Part shown: piece after piece, positions 17,013 through 26,849 of the stretch
Position numbering within the stretch: position 1 is the stretch's first letter
Layout: every line of letters begins with the position of its first letter
Assembly: GCF_002014855.1 (NCBI RefSeq)
Contig: NZ_MUYV01000001.1
Span: forward strand, 496,001 to 560,000
Source of the DNA: Moraxella porci DSM 25326
GTDB lineage: Bacteria > Pseudomonadota > Gammaproteobacteria > Pseudomonadales > Moraxellaceae
DNA: 64,000 nt
Reading direction: 5' to 3'
The notes under the pieces: model-generated
Database searches by the model: none
The model's input: only the letters and a program-made list of their open reading frames with translations
What the model was told of the DNA's origin: nothing
Position numbers and translations under genes: made by a program

Positions 17013-19445
17013 TTAGTGGCTGCTGCTGTCGGTCGTGTCATCGGATTGATCATCTTGATAGTCCTCGCGCGCCGCCTGCGCCAATGTTTTTAATTTCATA
17101 TCCTCACGGATCTGGCCAAGCCAAGCGGTGCCATCGATGGCATCGGCTGCATCGAAATTTTGCTGCAGCTTGTCGCTGTACGCATGGGCAATCGGCTTGG
17201 CGCTAAAGCGGATTTGGGCTGCCACCTCAGTACGGGTATTTTGCATCTGTTGGTCAGCGCTTTGGACAAACTGCATACCGATCAATTTACCGCGGCCATC
17301 AAGATAATAATAAAAATGACTGGCCGAATTGATGGGCTGAATGGCTTGTATTAATGATAAAACACTGCCGACATCATCGGTTTGATGGCCTTGATTGATC
17401 AATACCCAATCATCGATGGCAGCTTTGATCTTGGCAGGATTGATACGCTCGCTGTGTTTGGCGGTGGATTTATGGCCATCAGGCTTATTTTGATCATCCT
17501 CTTCGCTGTCAGCGTACAGCTCAGGATGAGCATCAACATAAGCCTTAAGGTCGGTGGCCAAGGACTTTAGCATAATGCCAACGATCTTACCTGCATCTTG
17601 GGTTGATGGGCTAAATTTGATGACTTGGGCTGCACCGATTTGGCGAGCATAGGCGTCTTGATTGGCCGCCACAGGGGTAAAGCGCTCGGCATCCATATGA
17701 CGAAAGCCTGCCACATGCGCACGCGTAATGGCATCATACACCACTGACATCGGGATCAGACCTTGTAGTGACTTGGGTAAGCCAAATCGGATCAGATCAT
17801 TATTTAGCGCATCTGTTGGCAGATATTTTGGTGCTGCCAAAGCTATGATAGGCTTGGCTGCCGCCGCATCAAGGGTGATGTGCGACTGTGAAAAGTTCAT
17901 TTGCATCGGCAGCTGTACCGACTGTTCAGCGGTCGCGGATCGATAATCGAGCGCCAGTACGCTGTTCATTTGGCGAACAGATGGCTGATGATGGCTTAAG
18001 ATGGTGATGACGGTATTGTCATATTGATACAGATTTTTGGCGGTCAGCTGCTCGGGGGTTTTCTTGATATGATCAAGCATCGATGACAGCATATTGGCAT
18101 AAATACCGCCCATACCTTCAGGCAGTGGCAATGAATCGTGCGCATGCTGATCATCATGGCTTTGGTCTGGCTGATCTGAGCTTTTCATTTGTTTGTAGGC
18201 ATCAAACCAGTCTTTAAAGACACTCATCTTGGCGCTATCATCGCCTTCAGCATCTTCATACATCACATAAGTCAGCTGCATTATCAGATCCTCAGCCTCG
18301 CGTTTATTGGTCGGCAACTCGATGTCTGACTCCAAAGGATAATGTTCATTAACAGCTTTGGCTTGACAATATGCCGATTGATAATACGCTTCTAGATGGC
18401 TTAGTGGATCATTTGAAAGTGTTTTGCCATCATTGGATAGGCGCTGATAGGCTTGATTTTCGGTGTTGATGCATTGCATGATGGCCAGATGCGTATCCAG
18501 CTGCGTCTTGTTATGGCTAAATAAAATCTGCTCATAAGGCTCAAAATAAAAATAGTATTTGACAAATGGCTCATTACAGCTTTTGTATTTTTGCCAAGCC
18601 ATGTCATAAACCTCATAGGCCTCACCGCTTAAGGTTTTGTTTTGGCGGTTGGCTGCCAACACACCGCGCAGATCACGGCTAAAAGTCTGCGCGCACTGGC
18701 GAATGCTTGTGATGTCACCGATTTGATAGCTTTGGGCGTCGCTTTGCAGGTCTGTCAGTGCTTGATTGGCTTTTTGGATACAGCCATCCATGGTATTTAG
18801 TTCGCTTTTGACACTCGTGCTATTGACGGTGGCGGTAGGATTGTCGTTGATGATCTGATCAAGGTTTAAAGATGCAGCAGACAAACAACTGCGCAATGTA
18901 AAAAATTCAGAGGCGATCGCTTCTTTATGAGCTTGATACGGCTCATCCATCGCCACTTCTCTGGAGAGTGCATGATCTGGTGTAATGCCTGCGATCTCAT
19001 CGTCGTAGCGCAAATAAGGCAAGCTACCATCTTCTGCCAGATAGCTTTCTGTGGTGCGATACGCATCGCTTTGATAGGTGGCGTTATCGCGATTTGACTT
19101 AAATTCAGAAGTTTTGATCGCGGTACTCCATAAGCTGTCACTGCCAGCATCGATGCTATCGGCTGTGACATGCGGCAGCGCACGATACTGATAAGTGGAC
19201 AACACATAGCGCTCGCTGGCCAGATGTGCTTGCATCGCAGCGACCAAAGCCGTCTTTGCAGTGGATGATGGCGTATTTGGATTATCCGAAAACAGCATCG
19301 CAGAGGGCTTAGTGGGTTCGACCAAAGGATACTGGGCGCTGCCGCCGCTTTGGCAAGCTTGTAAGATCATCGCTGCCAATGTTAAGCAGCCAGCTTTGAT
19401 GAGCGTGCGATGGGTGGCATGTCGGTGTGGGGTGCGCTGTTTCAT
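17013..19445 (-). CDS. Large predicted lipoprotein of unknown function (first of a pair)
   Basis: 810 residues, not recognised. Basic leader then LIKAGCLTLAAMILQAC, with Cys31 as likely lipidation site. The first half (40-400) is mostly helical with scattered Cys (CLSAASLN, GCIQKANQ, QCAQTF, KSCNEPF, MQCINTE), perhaps disulfide-forming after export. A His/Asp-rich stretch lies near 430-450 (PDQSHDDQHAHDS). The later part has QLPMQMNFSQSHITLDAAAA and RFGLPKSLQGLIP, resembling the downstream lipoprotein. The C-terminus is acidic (DDQSDDTTDSSSH). First gene of a two-gene operon. It may belong to an envelope assembly or surface system, which is conjecture. Confidence 0.75.
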   Translation of the reverse strand: MKQRTPHRHATHRTLIKAGCLTLAAMILQACQSGGSAQYPLVEPTKPSAMLFSDNPNTPSSTAKTALVAAMQAHLASERYVLSTYQYRALPHVTADSIDAGSDSLWSTAIKTSEFKSNRDNATYQSDAYRTTESYLAEDGSLPYLRYDDEIAGITPDHALSREVAMDEPYQAHKEAIASEFFTLRSCLSAASLNLDQIINDNPTATVNSTSVKSELNTMDGCIQKANQALTDLQSDAQSYQIGDITSIRQCAQTFSRDLRGVLAANRQNKTLSGEAYEVYDMAWQKYKSCNEPFVKYYFYFEPYEQILFSHNKTQLDTHLAIMQCINTENQAYQRLSNDGKTLSNDPLSHLEAYYQSAYCQAKAVNEHYPLESDIELPTNKREAEDLIMQLTYVMYEDAEGDDSAKMSVFKDWFDAYKQMKSSDQPDQSHDDQHAHDSLPLPEGMGGIYANMLSSMLDHIKKTPEQLTAKNLYQYDNTVITILSHHQPSVRQMNSVLALDYRSATAEQSVQLPMQMNFSQSHITLDAAAAKPIIALAAPKYLPTDALNNDLIRFGLPKSLQGLIPMSVVYDAITRAHVAGFRHMDAERFTPVAANQDAYARQIGAAQVIKFSPSTQDAGKIVGIMLKSLATDLKAYVDAHPELYADSEEDDQNKPDGHKSTAKHSERINPAKIKAAIDDWVLINQGHQTDDVGSVLSLIQAIQPINSASHFYYYLDGRGKLIGMQFVQSADQQMQNTRTEVAAQIRFSAKPIAHAYSDKLQQNFDAADAIDGTAWLGQIREDMKLKTLAQAAREDYQDDQSDDTTDSSSH

Positions 19446-19573
19446 GGAGATATACCAAGCAATAATTTTATTATTAAAAATGGTTTATAATCTAACACAA
19501 ATTTTGCACACTTGCAAAGATAAACTGCCAAAAGTTAACACAATTCGTCTAAATCCACAGCACTTGGCGATAA

Positions 19574-19611
19574 CCAAAAAAGCCCTGCGATATGCAGAGC
19601 TTTTTTTTGGT
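19574..19611. terminator. Terminator after the second LysR gene
   Basis: AAAAAAGCCCTGC and GCAGAGCTTTTTTTT form a stem with a 4 to 5 base loop and one weak pair. A and T runs on either side allow it to work in both directions; it sits just past the LysR stop at 19622. Confidence 0.8.
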
Positions 19612-19621
19612 AGATCATCGA

Positions 19622-20491
19622 TTATTTTTTGAAGTAGGCTTCTAAAACTTCGATGCACTTTTGGGCTTTGACTGGCGTCTGTTCTTTTGAGATGGTCACA
19701 GCGCTCAAGGTCAGGCTTGGTAGCTTGTGCGATGGCAAGACTTTAACCAATTTACCCGACTCCAGCAATGCTTTGGCATCGACCTCATTGGTCTTGGTGA
19801 TGCCATAACCTTCGGCTGCCAAGTTCAAGGCGATGGCGTGATTATTGGTGATCAGACGCGAGTTGATGCGGATGGTCTGCTTGCCATTATTATCACGAAA
19901 TTCGATGTTCTCGGTTGGCTTTTCGCCGCACAAAATCACCGTCTGTGATGATAATGCTTTTGGATTTTCGACATCGCCGTGGGTTTTTAGGTACTCAGGT
20001 GAGGCCACCAAAAACTGCTCAACTGATTTTAGTGCGATGCCTTGGCTGTTTTCGCTCAATAACAGCGCCACATCCACGCGATCTTCGATCATATCCAGAT
20101 TATCGCGCGAGATGATGTTTAATGACAAATTATCATGCTCAACCAACCAATCTGCCAATGCAGGCAGCAGATATGCTTTTGCCAGCTCTGGCATAGTGGC
20201 GATGCGTAAGCTGCCTGATAGCTCATCTTTAAGTTGGATGACGCTGTCACGGCCCTGCTCAGCAGCTTTCACCATTTGCGTGGCGGCATTATATAGGCTT
20301 TCACCGGCTTCGGTTAGGCTTAATTTGCGTGTTGAGCGATGGAGTAACGAGACGCCCAAATCGGTTTCTAGCGAGCGAATTTGTTGGCTAACAGCACTGG
20401 TCGTAATGCCTAATTCTTTGGCAGCACCGCTAAAAGAACCGTGGCGCACTACGCTTGCAAATACCGCCATACCTCGTAAATTATCTAACAT
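19622..20491 (-). CDS. LysR-family transcriptional regulator
   Basis: 289 residues. N-terminal helix-turn-helix: LRGMAVFASVVRHGSFSGAA, then LGITTSAVSQQIRSLETDLG and LHRSTRKLSLTEAG. The effector domain follows (about 90-289), of the CrgA / AaeR-like subgroup by general look. Start ATG at 20491 is preceded by GAGGTG with a 5-base gap; the GTG at 20497 overlaps that site and is rejected. No gene is divergent within 430 bases, so the target is not obvious; the neighbouring dnaX-lysS are unlikely targets. An inverted repeat upstream at 20539-20563 may serve autoregulation. Confidence 0.88.
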   Translation of the reverse strand: MLDNLRGMAVFASVVRHGSFSGAAKELGITTSAVSQQIRSLETDLGVSLLHRSTRKLSLTEAGESLYNAATQMVKAAEQGRDSVIQLKDELSGSLRIATMPELAKAYLLPALADWLVEHDNLSLNIISRDNLDMIEDRVDVALLLSENSQGIALKSVEQFLVASPEYLKTHGDVENPKALSSQTVILCGEKPTENIEFRDNNGKQTIRINSRLITNNHAIALNLAAEGYGITKTNEVDAKALLESGKLVKVLPSHKLPSLTLSAVTISKEQTPVKAQKCIEVLEAYFKK

Positions 20492-20538
20492 ATTCACCTC
20501 GAATTATTTAAGTTTATTTGTATCCATTAATTAATATA

Positions 20539-20563
20539 ATCTGCATTTATAAAAAAAGCAGAT
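20539..20563. promoter_or_regulatory. Inverted repeat upstream of the second LysR gene
   Basis: ATCTGC (20539-20544) and GCAGAT (20558-20563) form a dyad with a 13-base spacer, extended imperfectly by flanking ATAAT / ATTAT. Placed about 50 bases before the LysR start, it is a candidate operator. Binding is not shown by sequence alone. Confidence 0.35.
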
Positions 20564-20934
20564 CATTATATAAAAAATTAGACAGCGATTTAAGAAAAAT
20601 CGTGACCATTCAGTCATTTATCAATGATTATTAGAAATCAAGATGAACAAATTATAGCTGTTTAGATAATTTTTTCAAGCCAATTTTTAAAAATCATCAA
20701 TCCCATGCAATTAAAGAGGATTTAACTGATTATCACAAAATTTATGGAATACAACTATAAAGCAAATTTAATCTATTGGCAAGAAATTGTACAGAAAAAA
20801 TGTATCTCATTGTAATTATTTTTGCATTATTTTAACAGATTGGATATACAGTAAGAATTGCTTAATGTTATTCAGGCGTTGGCAATAATTCTAAACCGTC
20901 CACAGGCGATGTGACTGTCAAGAAGTTTGGCTAA
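20564..20934. other. AT-rich intergenic region between lysR and dnaX
   Basis: About 370 bases with no open frame of note on either strand, very AT-rich up to about 20870. I see no tRNA-like cloverleaf and no terminator with a clear T-run for dnaX. It could hold a promoter for the LysR gene or a small RNA, but nothing specific can be supported. Confidence 0.4.
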
Positions 20935-23109
20935 TCAATCGATGGACAGCTTAGCATTGGTAAGTACAGGGGTGCCATCATCGATGATATAGCCCTCATG
21001 CCACAATTTTTGGAATACGGGGCTGTTAATCAGCTGATTTTGGGCATCGATGCGCAGCTGCTGTTGGCGCGCTTCGGACAGTTGGCGTGGCACCAAGTCC
21101 AATTGATCACTGACGATGGCCTCAGGTGCAACATTCAGCTCTGGATAATGTTCTGTGAATTTTTGCAGTAGGCTATTAAAGCTGGATTTGACTTGAGAGT
21201 TTTGTTCAGCGATGTATAGCTGGCTTAGCCCCTTAATCTCGCCTTGCATCATGCTACCAGCCATCAGTGCCAGCTCATCAGGCGAAAAGTGGCCATCGAC
21301 ACGCGCCTGATGCAGCCAATAATCCCATTTGCTCGCATCCCAAGTACCGATAAGTTCGACAGGCGCGGGTTTTAGCCGCTCGATCATCTGCGCTTGGGTC
21401 ATCAGTGTGCCAACTTGTGAATTTGGTGCGGTACTACTGTCCTTGATCGCGTCATCCGAGGCCTTGGTGTCAGCGGTCAGATCGGCGTCACTGATGTGAT
21501 TCACCTCATCGATGGTCTCGGTAAAATCTGCCTGTGCCATATCCTCGGCAGCGACAACATGCTCGCTCGCCAGTACAGACAAAGATGGCTCAGCCTCGAT
21601 TTGCTCTAGCTCTTCGTGTAGATTGACCGCCTCAGTATTGGCATCAGCTTCATCCAAGCTCTGTTCATCGGTCGATGAATTCACATCCTGAATATCATTG
21701 TCATTATAGGGTAAAGATTCTGCACTGACATTGTCAGTATTATCCAATGATCTCATTAAAGTATGATCTGCCACATCGATGGCATCTGCCGCTTGCATCG
21801 CCTCAGATGGCTTTAAGGGCGTATTGTGTGGTATGTCAGATGATTCATCACTCTTAGGCTCGATAGCGCCAAGATCTGCTTGGGCAGTCATATCCTGAGC
21901 AGTGTCAACATCAGACAGATCAGCCACATGCTCGTGGTGCTTGGATGTCATTGTGGTGACGGTGGCATCATCGCTAGGCTCCTGACTGGCGGCTGGCATG
22001 ATCACCTCATCGACTGCTAACGGACGAAACGCAAGCAATCGCAAAATACCCATCTCAAGCGCCTGCATCGGCGTACTAGCCAGACGGATGCCATCACGGC
22101 TTTTGATTAGGATCTCATAATATAGCTGCAATACATCATCGCTGATCTGTTTGGATAGCTCGAGCAGTGCCGTCTGTTCAGCTTCGCTCATATCAAGCGG
22201 TGTCTGTGGCAGAATTTGTAATAATGCCATCTGATGAATACGGTCAATCAGCTCATCAAACACAGATGCAGCATCCACCATCTTTTCACGCATCAATGCA
22301 ATCTGCGAGCTGACCGCAGGCTTATCATCTTGATAAATCGCTGCTATCAAAGCTAGCACATCGGTGCTATTAACCAGCCCAAGCATTTCATTGACCGTGT
22401 CGGCTTGGATTGCACCACCACCAAAAGCAATCGCCTGATCGGTCAGTGACAGTGCATCACGCACCGAACCTTTGGCAGCGCTGGCAAGTTGCCACAGTGC
22501 AGACTCGCTATATGCCACAGATTCTTGCGATAGCACCTTGGCCAGATGCTCAGCAAGCAATGCTTGAGGCATCGGACGCAGCACAAACTGCAGACAGCGT
22601 GAGATGATGGTAATCGGCAGCTTCTGTGGATCGGTGGTGGCAAAGATAAATTTGACATGCTCAGGCGGCTCTTCAAGCGTCTTTAAGAGTGCATTGAACG
22701 AGTGCGTCGATAACATATGCACTTCGTCAATCAGATAGACTTTGTAGCGACCTTGTACAGGTGCATAAGGCACATTTTCGAGCAGATCTCTGGTGTCTTC
22801 GACCTTAGTGCGACTGGCAGCATCAATCTCAATCAAGTCCAAAAATCGCCCTGCATCGATTGACTGGCAAGTATCACAGACACCGCACGGCGTACTTGTG
22901 ATGCCTGTTTCGCAGTTTAGGCATTTGGCGAGAATACGAGCAATGGTCGTCTTACCCACACCGCGCGTGCCGGTAAACAGATAGGCGTGATGCAGCCTAC
23001 CCGTATCGATGGCATTGGCAAGCGCCTGCGATACATGGGTCTGCCCCAATAGTTCGCTAAAATCTTTGGGGCGATATTTTCTTGCTAGGACTTGATATTG
23101 CTCGGTCAT
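20935..23109 (-). CDS. dnaX: DNA polymerase III subunit gamma/tau
   Basis: 724 residues. AAA+ clamp-loader ATPase: Walker A GTRGVGKTTIARI (about 46), four zinc-binding Cys (CLNCETGITSTPCGVCDTC, about 64-82), Walker B YLIDEVHML, sensor 1 FATTDPQKL, then the collar domain to about 365. Residues 375-565 form an acidic Asp/Glu/Ser/Ala-rich region, followed by a folded C-terminal domain (570-724) of the tau type that would contact the polymerase alpha subunit. I do not see an A-rich slippery heptamer in the expected place, so a frameshifted gamma form is not supported. It follows lysS by 15 bases. Confidence 0.95.
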   Translation of the reverse strand: MTEQYQVLARKYRPKDFSELLGQTHVSQALANAIDTGRLHHAYLFTGTRGVGKTTIARILAKCLNCETGITSTPCGVCDTCQSIDAGRFLDLIEIDAASRTKVEDTRDLLENVPYAPVQGRYKVYLIDEVHMLSTHSFNALLKTLEEPPEHVKFIFATTDPQKLPITIISRCLQFVLRPMPQALLAEHLAKVLSQESVAYSESALWQLASAAKGSVRDALSLTDQAIAFGGGAIQADTVNEMLGLVNSTDVLALIAAIYQDDKPAVSSQIALMREKMVDAASVFDELIDRIHQMALLQILPQTPLDMSEAEQTALLELSKQISDDVLQLYYEILIKSRDGIRLASTPMQALEMGILRLLAFRPLAVDEVIMPAASQEPSDDATVTTMTSKHHEHVADLSDVDTAQDMTAQADLGAIEPKSDESSDIPHNTPLKPSEAMQAADAIDVADHTLMRSLDNTDNVSAESLPYNDNDIQDVNSSTDEQSLDEADANTEAVNLHEELEQIEAEPSLSVLASEHVVAAEDMAQADFTETIDEVNHISDADLTADTKASDDAIKDSSTAPNSQVGTLMTQAQMIERLKPAPVELIGTWDASKWDYWLHQARVDGHFSPDELALMAGSMMQGEIKGLSQLYIAEQNSQVKSSFNSLLQKFTEHYPELNVAPEAIVSDQLDLVPRQLSEARQQQLRIDAQNQLINSPVFQKLWHEGYIIDDGTPVLTNAKLSID

Positions 23110-23124
23110 CGGGCAGCCTTGGGC

Positions 23125-24636
23125 TTATTTTTGACGCATATGCGGGAACAAAATCACATCACGAATGCTTGGCGCATCAGCAAATAGCATCACCAAGCGG
23201 TCAATACCGATGCCTTCACCCGCTGTCGGTGGCAAACCATACTCAAGCGCTTCGATAAAGTCAGCATCATAATGCATCGCTTCATCATCGCCAGCGTCTT
23301 TTTCGGCGACCTGTGCTTGGAAGCGTTCGGCTTGGTCGATTGGGTCATTAAGCTCACTAAAGCCATTGGCAAGCTCACGGCCACCGATAAAGAACTCAAA
23401 ACGATCTGTGATGTGCGGATTGTGATCATTGCGGCGTGCCAGTGGCGATGTCTCAGCAGGATATTCAGTGATGAATGTCGGCTGACGAAGCTTTGATTCG
23501 ACCGTTTCTTCAAAGACGATGGTCTGTAATTTACCCAAGCCAAAGCCTGGCTTAACTTCCTCTTTAAGCACTTCTTTGACAAATTTTGCCAAAAACTCAC
23601 GGTCATTGACATTGTCAGGCGTAAAGCTTGGGTTATGCTCAAGAATGGCATCGAACATTGAGATTTTCTTAAAAGGCCCTTTGAAGCTGAATACTTCGCC
23701 TTGGTATGGCACATCGGTCGTGCCTAGAATATCGATGGCAAGTTTTTCAAGCATATTTTCGGTCAATGCCATCAAATCTTTGTAATCGGCATACGCTTGA
23801 TAAAACTCAATCATGGTAAATTCAGGATTGTGGCGGGTTGACACACCTTCGTTACGGAAGTTACGGTTGATTTCAAAGACTCGCTCAAAGCCCCCGACTA
23901 CCAAGCGTTTTAGGTATAATTCTGGTGCGATACGCAAAAACAGTGGCATATCCAGTGCATTGTGATGTGTCTCAAATGGACGTGCTGATGCACCACCTGG
24001 GATGACGTGCATCATCGGCGTTTCGACTTCCATAAAGCGTTCTTTGCTCAGAAACTCACGAATACCTGCGACGACTTTTGCACGAATCTCAAAGGTGCGT
24101 TTAGTTTCTTCATTGACAATCAAATCTAAATAACGCTGACGGTATTTAACTTCGGTATCGGTCAAGCCGTGGAATTTGTCAGGCAATGGGCGTAGTGATT
24201 TGGTCAATAGCTCAAAGTCTTCTAGGTGGATGTACAAATCCCCCTTGCCAGAGCGGCCGATATAGCCTGATGCTGCCACGATATCACCCAAATCGAGTGA
24301 TTTGATGGTTTCTAGAGTCTCGCTTGGCAAGCCTTTGCGATCGACATACAGCTGGATGCGACCAGTCATATCTTGGATGACAATGAATGAGCCACGGTTT
24401 AGCATCACACGGCCAGCGACTTTGGCATAGACTTTGTCGCCTGCTTCGATGGTTGCCTTGTCCACGCCATCAAATTGATTTTGTAGGTCTTGGCAATAAT
24501 CTTCACGCTTAAAGGTGTTTGGATAAGCAGTTTTGCCTTGCTCTGCTGCCTTTTGTTGTAGTGCTTCTAGCTTGGCATGGCGTTGGGCGATTAGATCGTT
24601 TTCAGAAATGTGTTCGGCTTGTGTTTGCTCAGTCAT
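23125..24636 (-). CDS. lysS: Lysine--tRNA ligase, class II
   Basis: 503 residues, the usual length. N-terminal OB-fold anticodon-binding domain (about 65-170, [20 protein letters not shown]), then the class II catalytic core: motif 1 [20 protein letters not shown], motif 2 [20 protein letters not shown] and motif 3 [20 protein letters not shown]. It charges tRNA-Lys in the cytosol using ATP. First gene of lysS-dnaX by spacing (15 bases), an unusual pair since lysS often follows prfB. The start is divergent from the isochorismatase-like gene. Confidence 0.97.
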   Translation of the reverse strand: MTEQTQAEHISENDLIAQRHAKLEALQQKAAEQGKTAYPNTFKREDYCQDLQNQFDGVDKATIEAGDKVYAKVAGRVMLNRGSFIVIQDMTGRIQLYVDRKGLPSETLETIKSLDLGDIVAASGYIGRSGKGDLYIHLEDFELLTKSLRPLPDKFHGLTDTEVKYRQRYLDLIVNEETKRTFEIRAKVVAGIREFLSKERFMEVETPMMHVIPGGASARPFETHHNALDMPLFLRIAPELYLKRLVVGGFERVFEINRNFRNEGVSTRHNPEFTMIEFYQAYADYKDLMALTENMLEKLAIDILGTTDVPYQGEVFSFKGPFKKISMFDAILEHNPSFTPDNVNDREFLAKFVKEVLKEEVKPGFGLGKLQTIVFEETVESKLRQPTFITEYPAETSPLARRNDHNPHITDRFEFFIGGRELANGFSELNDPIDQAERFQAQVAEKDAGDDEAMHYDADFIEALEYGLPPTAGEGIGIDRLVMLFADAPSIRDVILFPHMRQK

Positions 24637-24766
24637 GATGATCCCAAATTAAGTGTAAAATAAAAAACAAAAGATAGACTATTGTATCAGATTATCCGCC
24701 ATCAATCATTATTAAATTGACATTAAATTGGCAAATTTTTATCAAAAATGCTTTGATGCAAAAGAT

Positions 24767-24795
24767 TTGGCAAGTATCCAAAAAACTGCTATGAT
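24767..24795 (+). promoter_or_regulatory. Sigma70-type promoter of the isochorismatase-like gene
   Basis: TTGGCA (24767-24772) and TATGAT (24790-24795) are separated by exactly 17 bases and lie about 32 bases before the start codon at 24828. Confidence 0.65.
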
Positions 24796-24827
24796 AACCA
24801 AAACCCACAACCAAAAAGGAGTTTGTG

Positions 24828-25403
24828 ATGGCGACCAAAACTGTTGGTGTCCCTTATCGTATCTTGCGTGATGATACGCAAGCCATTATGATTGATGTTC
24901 AAGAAAAACTCACCCCGCATATCCATGATCACGAAGCCATCACGGACAAAATGGCGATCCTTATCCAAGGTCTGCAAGCGCTTGGCGTGCCTGTGATGCT
25001 AAACGAACAATACAAAAAAGGTCTGGGCGAAACCATTGCCAAATTGACAGATGTGCTGGATGATACGAACAAACAAAGCTTTGAGAAACTCAGCTTTAGC
25101 GTCTGTGACAATCCGCCATCTTGGGCGCATATCGTCCGCCAAAACCGCCGTATCGCACTATTATTTGGCATCGAAACCCATGTCTGTGTACTGCAGACGG
25201 CATTGGATTTATTAGATAATGGGATGCAGCCTGTGATCGTCGCTGATGCGGTCGGATCTCGCAATCCTTATGATAAGAAAATCGCCCTACGCCGTATGCG
25301 TCGTGCTGGTGCGGTGATTACAACTACCGAAGCGATTTTATTTGAGCTGCTTCGTGGTGCGGATGACCCTGCCTTTAAGACCATTTCAAAATTAGTGAAA
25401 TAA
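24828..25403 (+). CDS. Isochorismatase-family cysteine hydrolase
   Basis: 191 residues. The family triad is visible: Asp23 in IMIDVQEKL, Lys87 in FEKLSFSVC and Cys120 in GIETHVCVLQTALDLLDNGM, with the cis-peptide-like segment just before the Cys. Members hydrolyse amides or vinyl ethers; this small type, similar to YcaC or human ISOC proteins, has no firmly known substrate. Start ATG at 24828 has AAAGGAG six bases upstream and its own promoter; the frame could start at GTG 24825 but that is less well placed. Monocistronic, closed by a terminator shared with argJ. Confidence 0.88.
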   Translation: MATKTVGVPYRILRDDTQAIMIDVQEKLTPHIHDHEAITDKMAILIQGLQALGVPVMLNEQYKKGLGETIAKLTDVLDDTNKQSFEKLSFSVCDNPPSWAHIVRQNRRIALLFGIETHVCVLQTALDLLDNGMQPVIVADAVGSRNPYDKKIALRRMRRAGAVITTTEAILFELLRGADDPAFKTISKLVK

Positions 25404-25413
25404 TTTTAAAATA

Positions 25414-25444
25414 AAAATAGCTTATCGACTGGATAAGCTATTTT
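25414..25444. terminator. Bidirectional terminator between the hydrolase and argJ
   Basis: AAAATAGCTTATC pairs with GATAAGCTATTTT around a 5-base loop. It serves both convergent genes, which end at 25403 and 25476. Confidence 0.88.
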
Positions 25445-25475
25445 ATGGTTATCGGCTGATAATGACATCTGAGAT

Positions 25476-26687
25476 TTATGAACGATAATCGGCGTTAATC
25501 TTCACATAGTCATAAGACAAATCGCAGGTATAAACAGTATCTGTGGCATCACCACGCCCAAGCTCAATGTGTACAGTGATCTCAGGGCGCTTCATGACTT
25601 CACTGCCACGCGCTTCGGTGTAGCCATCTGCCAATCCACCACGCTCACAGATGGATACTTCATCGAGTGCGACACTGACACGGCTTTGGTCAAGCTCAAT
25701 ACCTGCATAGCCAACCGCTGCTAGGATGCGACCCCAGTTCGGATCAGAGGCAAAAAACGCCGTCTTGACCAATGGCGAATGTGCCACTGCATAAGCAACA
25801 TCGGCACACTCATTGGTGTCTTTACCACCAGTGACTTTGACCGTGATGAACTTGCTCGCCCCTTCGCCATCACGCACAATCAGCGTCGCCAAGCGGACAA
25901 ACACACGCTCAAGTGCAGCATAAAACTCGCCAAACTGCGGATGGCTCTCGCCAATCTCACCGGCTGCGCCTGTAGCAATCAGCGTACAGCAGTCATTAGT
26001 CGATGTATCACCATCGATGGTGATGCGGTTGAATGAGGCGTTGGTCAGCTTGATGAGCATGGACTGAAGCGCAGCTTGATCAATCTTGGCATCAGTCGCC
26101 ACAAAGCCAAGCATCGTCGCCATATTTGGGCGAATCATCCCTGCACCCTTTGAGATGCCTGTGATGTGATAATCCACGCCATCAATACTCACCTTCTCAC
26201 TAGCAATCTTTGGGATAGTATCAGTCGTACAGATACCATGTGCTGCATCCAGCCAGTTATTTTCGGACAAATCTGCCAAAGCATTATCCAGTCCTAATAT
26301 GATCTTATCACTGGGTAGGGTTTCACCGATGACACCAGTTGAGTAGGGTAAGATTTGCTCGATGCTCACACCAGCTTTATTTGCCAAGGCATCACAAGTG
26401 GCAAGTGCACGCTCGACGCCATCAGCACCTGTTGCGGCATTGGCATTGCCAGTATTGATGAGTAGATGTGTAGGCACTGTATTTGCAATGTGCTTACGAA
26501 GTACTTGCACAGGTGCGGCACAGAATTGATTTTGGGTGGTGACCGCTGCCACGCTCGCCCCTTTTGCAATCTCAAACACCACCAAATCACGGCGGTCGGC
26601 ATATCGCACGTGCGCCTTGGTCGTGCCGATTTTGACACCAAAAATTGGATAAATCGTCTGCGGAATACTAATATCACCGACTGCCAT
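25476..26687 (-). CDS. argJ: Bifunctional ornithine acetyltransferase / N-acetylglutamate synthase
   Basis: 403 residues, typical. The self-cleavage and nucleophile site is at Thr in [13 protein letters not shown] (about residue 190), preceded by GISKGAGMI; the C-terminal region has [17 protein letters not shown] and ends in the conserved short DYRS. ArgJ transfers acetyl from N-acetylornithine to glutamate in arginine synthesis, and the bifunctional type also uses acetyl-CoA; which type this is cannot be told here. Start ATG has GGAG eight bases upstream. No other arg gene is adjacent. Confidence 0.95.
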   Translation of the reverse strand: MAVGDISIPQTIYPIFGVKIGTTKAHVRYADRRDLVVFEIAKGASVAAVTTQNQFCAAPVQVLRKHIANTVPTHLLINTGNANAATGADGVERALATCDALANKAGVSIEQILPYSTGVIGETLPSDKIILGLDNALADLSENNWLDAAHGICTTDTIPKIASEKVSIDGVDYHITGISKGAGMIRPNMATMLGFVATDAKIDQAALQSMLIKLTNASFNRITIDGDTSTNDCCTLIATGAAGEIGESHPQFGEFYAALERVFVRLATLIVRDGEGASKFITVKVTGGKDTNECADVAYAVAHSPLVKTAFFASDPNWGRILAAVGYAGIELDQSRVSVALDEVSICERGGLADGYTEARGSEVMKRPEITVHIELGRGDATDTVYTCDLSYDYVKINADYRS

Positions 26688-26849
26688 AACATCACTCCAT
26701 GTTGCTAAATTACAAAACTAACTGCGATATTCACTAATTTATCGCTGATAGTCATCTAAAAATTGTCGTCAAAAATTGGCTGTTTTATGATCAATTGAGA
26801 TAATCCACTTAACCATCGCTCAATTGACAAACCATCATGACAAAACCCA

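Noticed and set aside
19845..20534. 229-codon open frame on the plus strand opposite the LysR gene
   Set aside because: It is antisense to a clear LysR protein; its translation is Ser/Arg-rich without domains, typical of a shadow frame.
20564..20934. tRNA or small RNA gene in the lysR-dnaX gap
   Set aside because: No cloverleaf-like arms, TTCGA-type T-loop or terminator hairpin with T-run could be found by eye.
21700..22100. Programmed frameshift site for a DnaX gamma product
   Set aside because: No A AAA AAG-like heptamer is visible in the reverse-strand reading at the core/tau boundary.
23190..23714. 174-codon frame inside lysS, same strand
   Set aside because: Overlaps the class II synthetase motifs in another frame; composition is that of a shifted frame.
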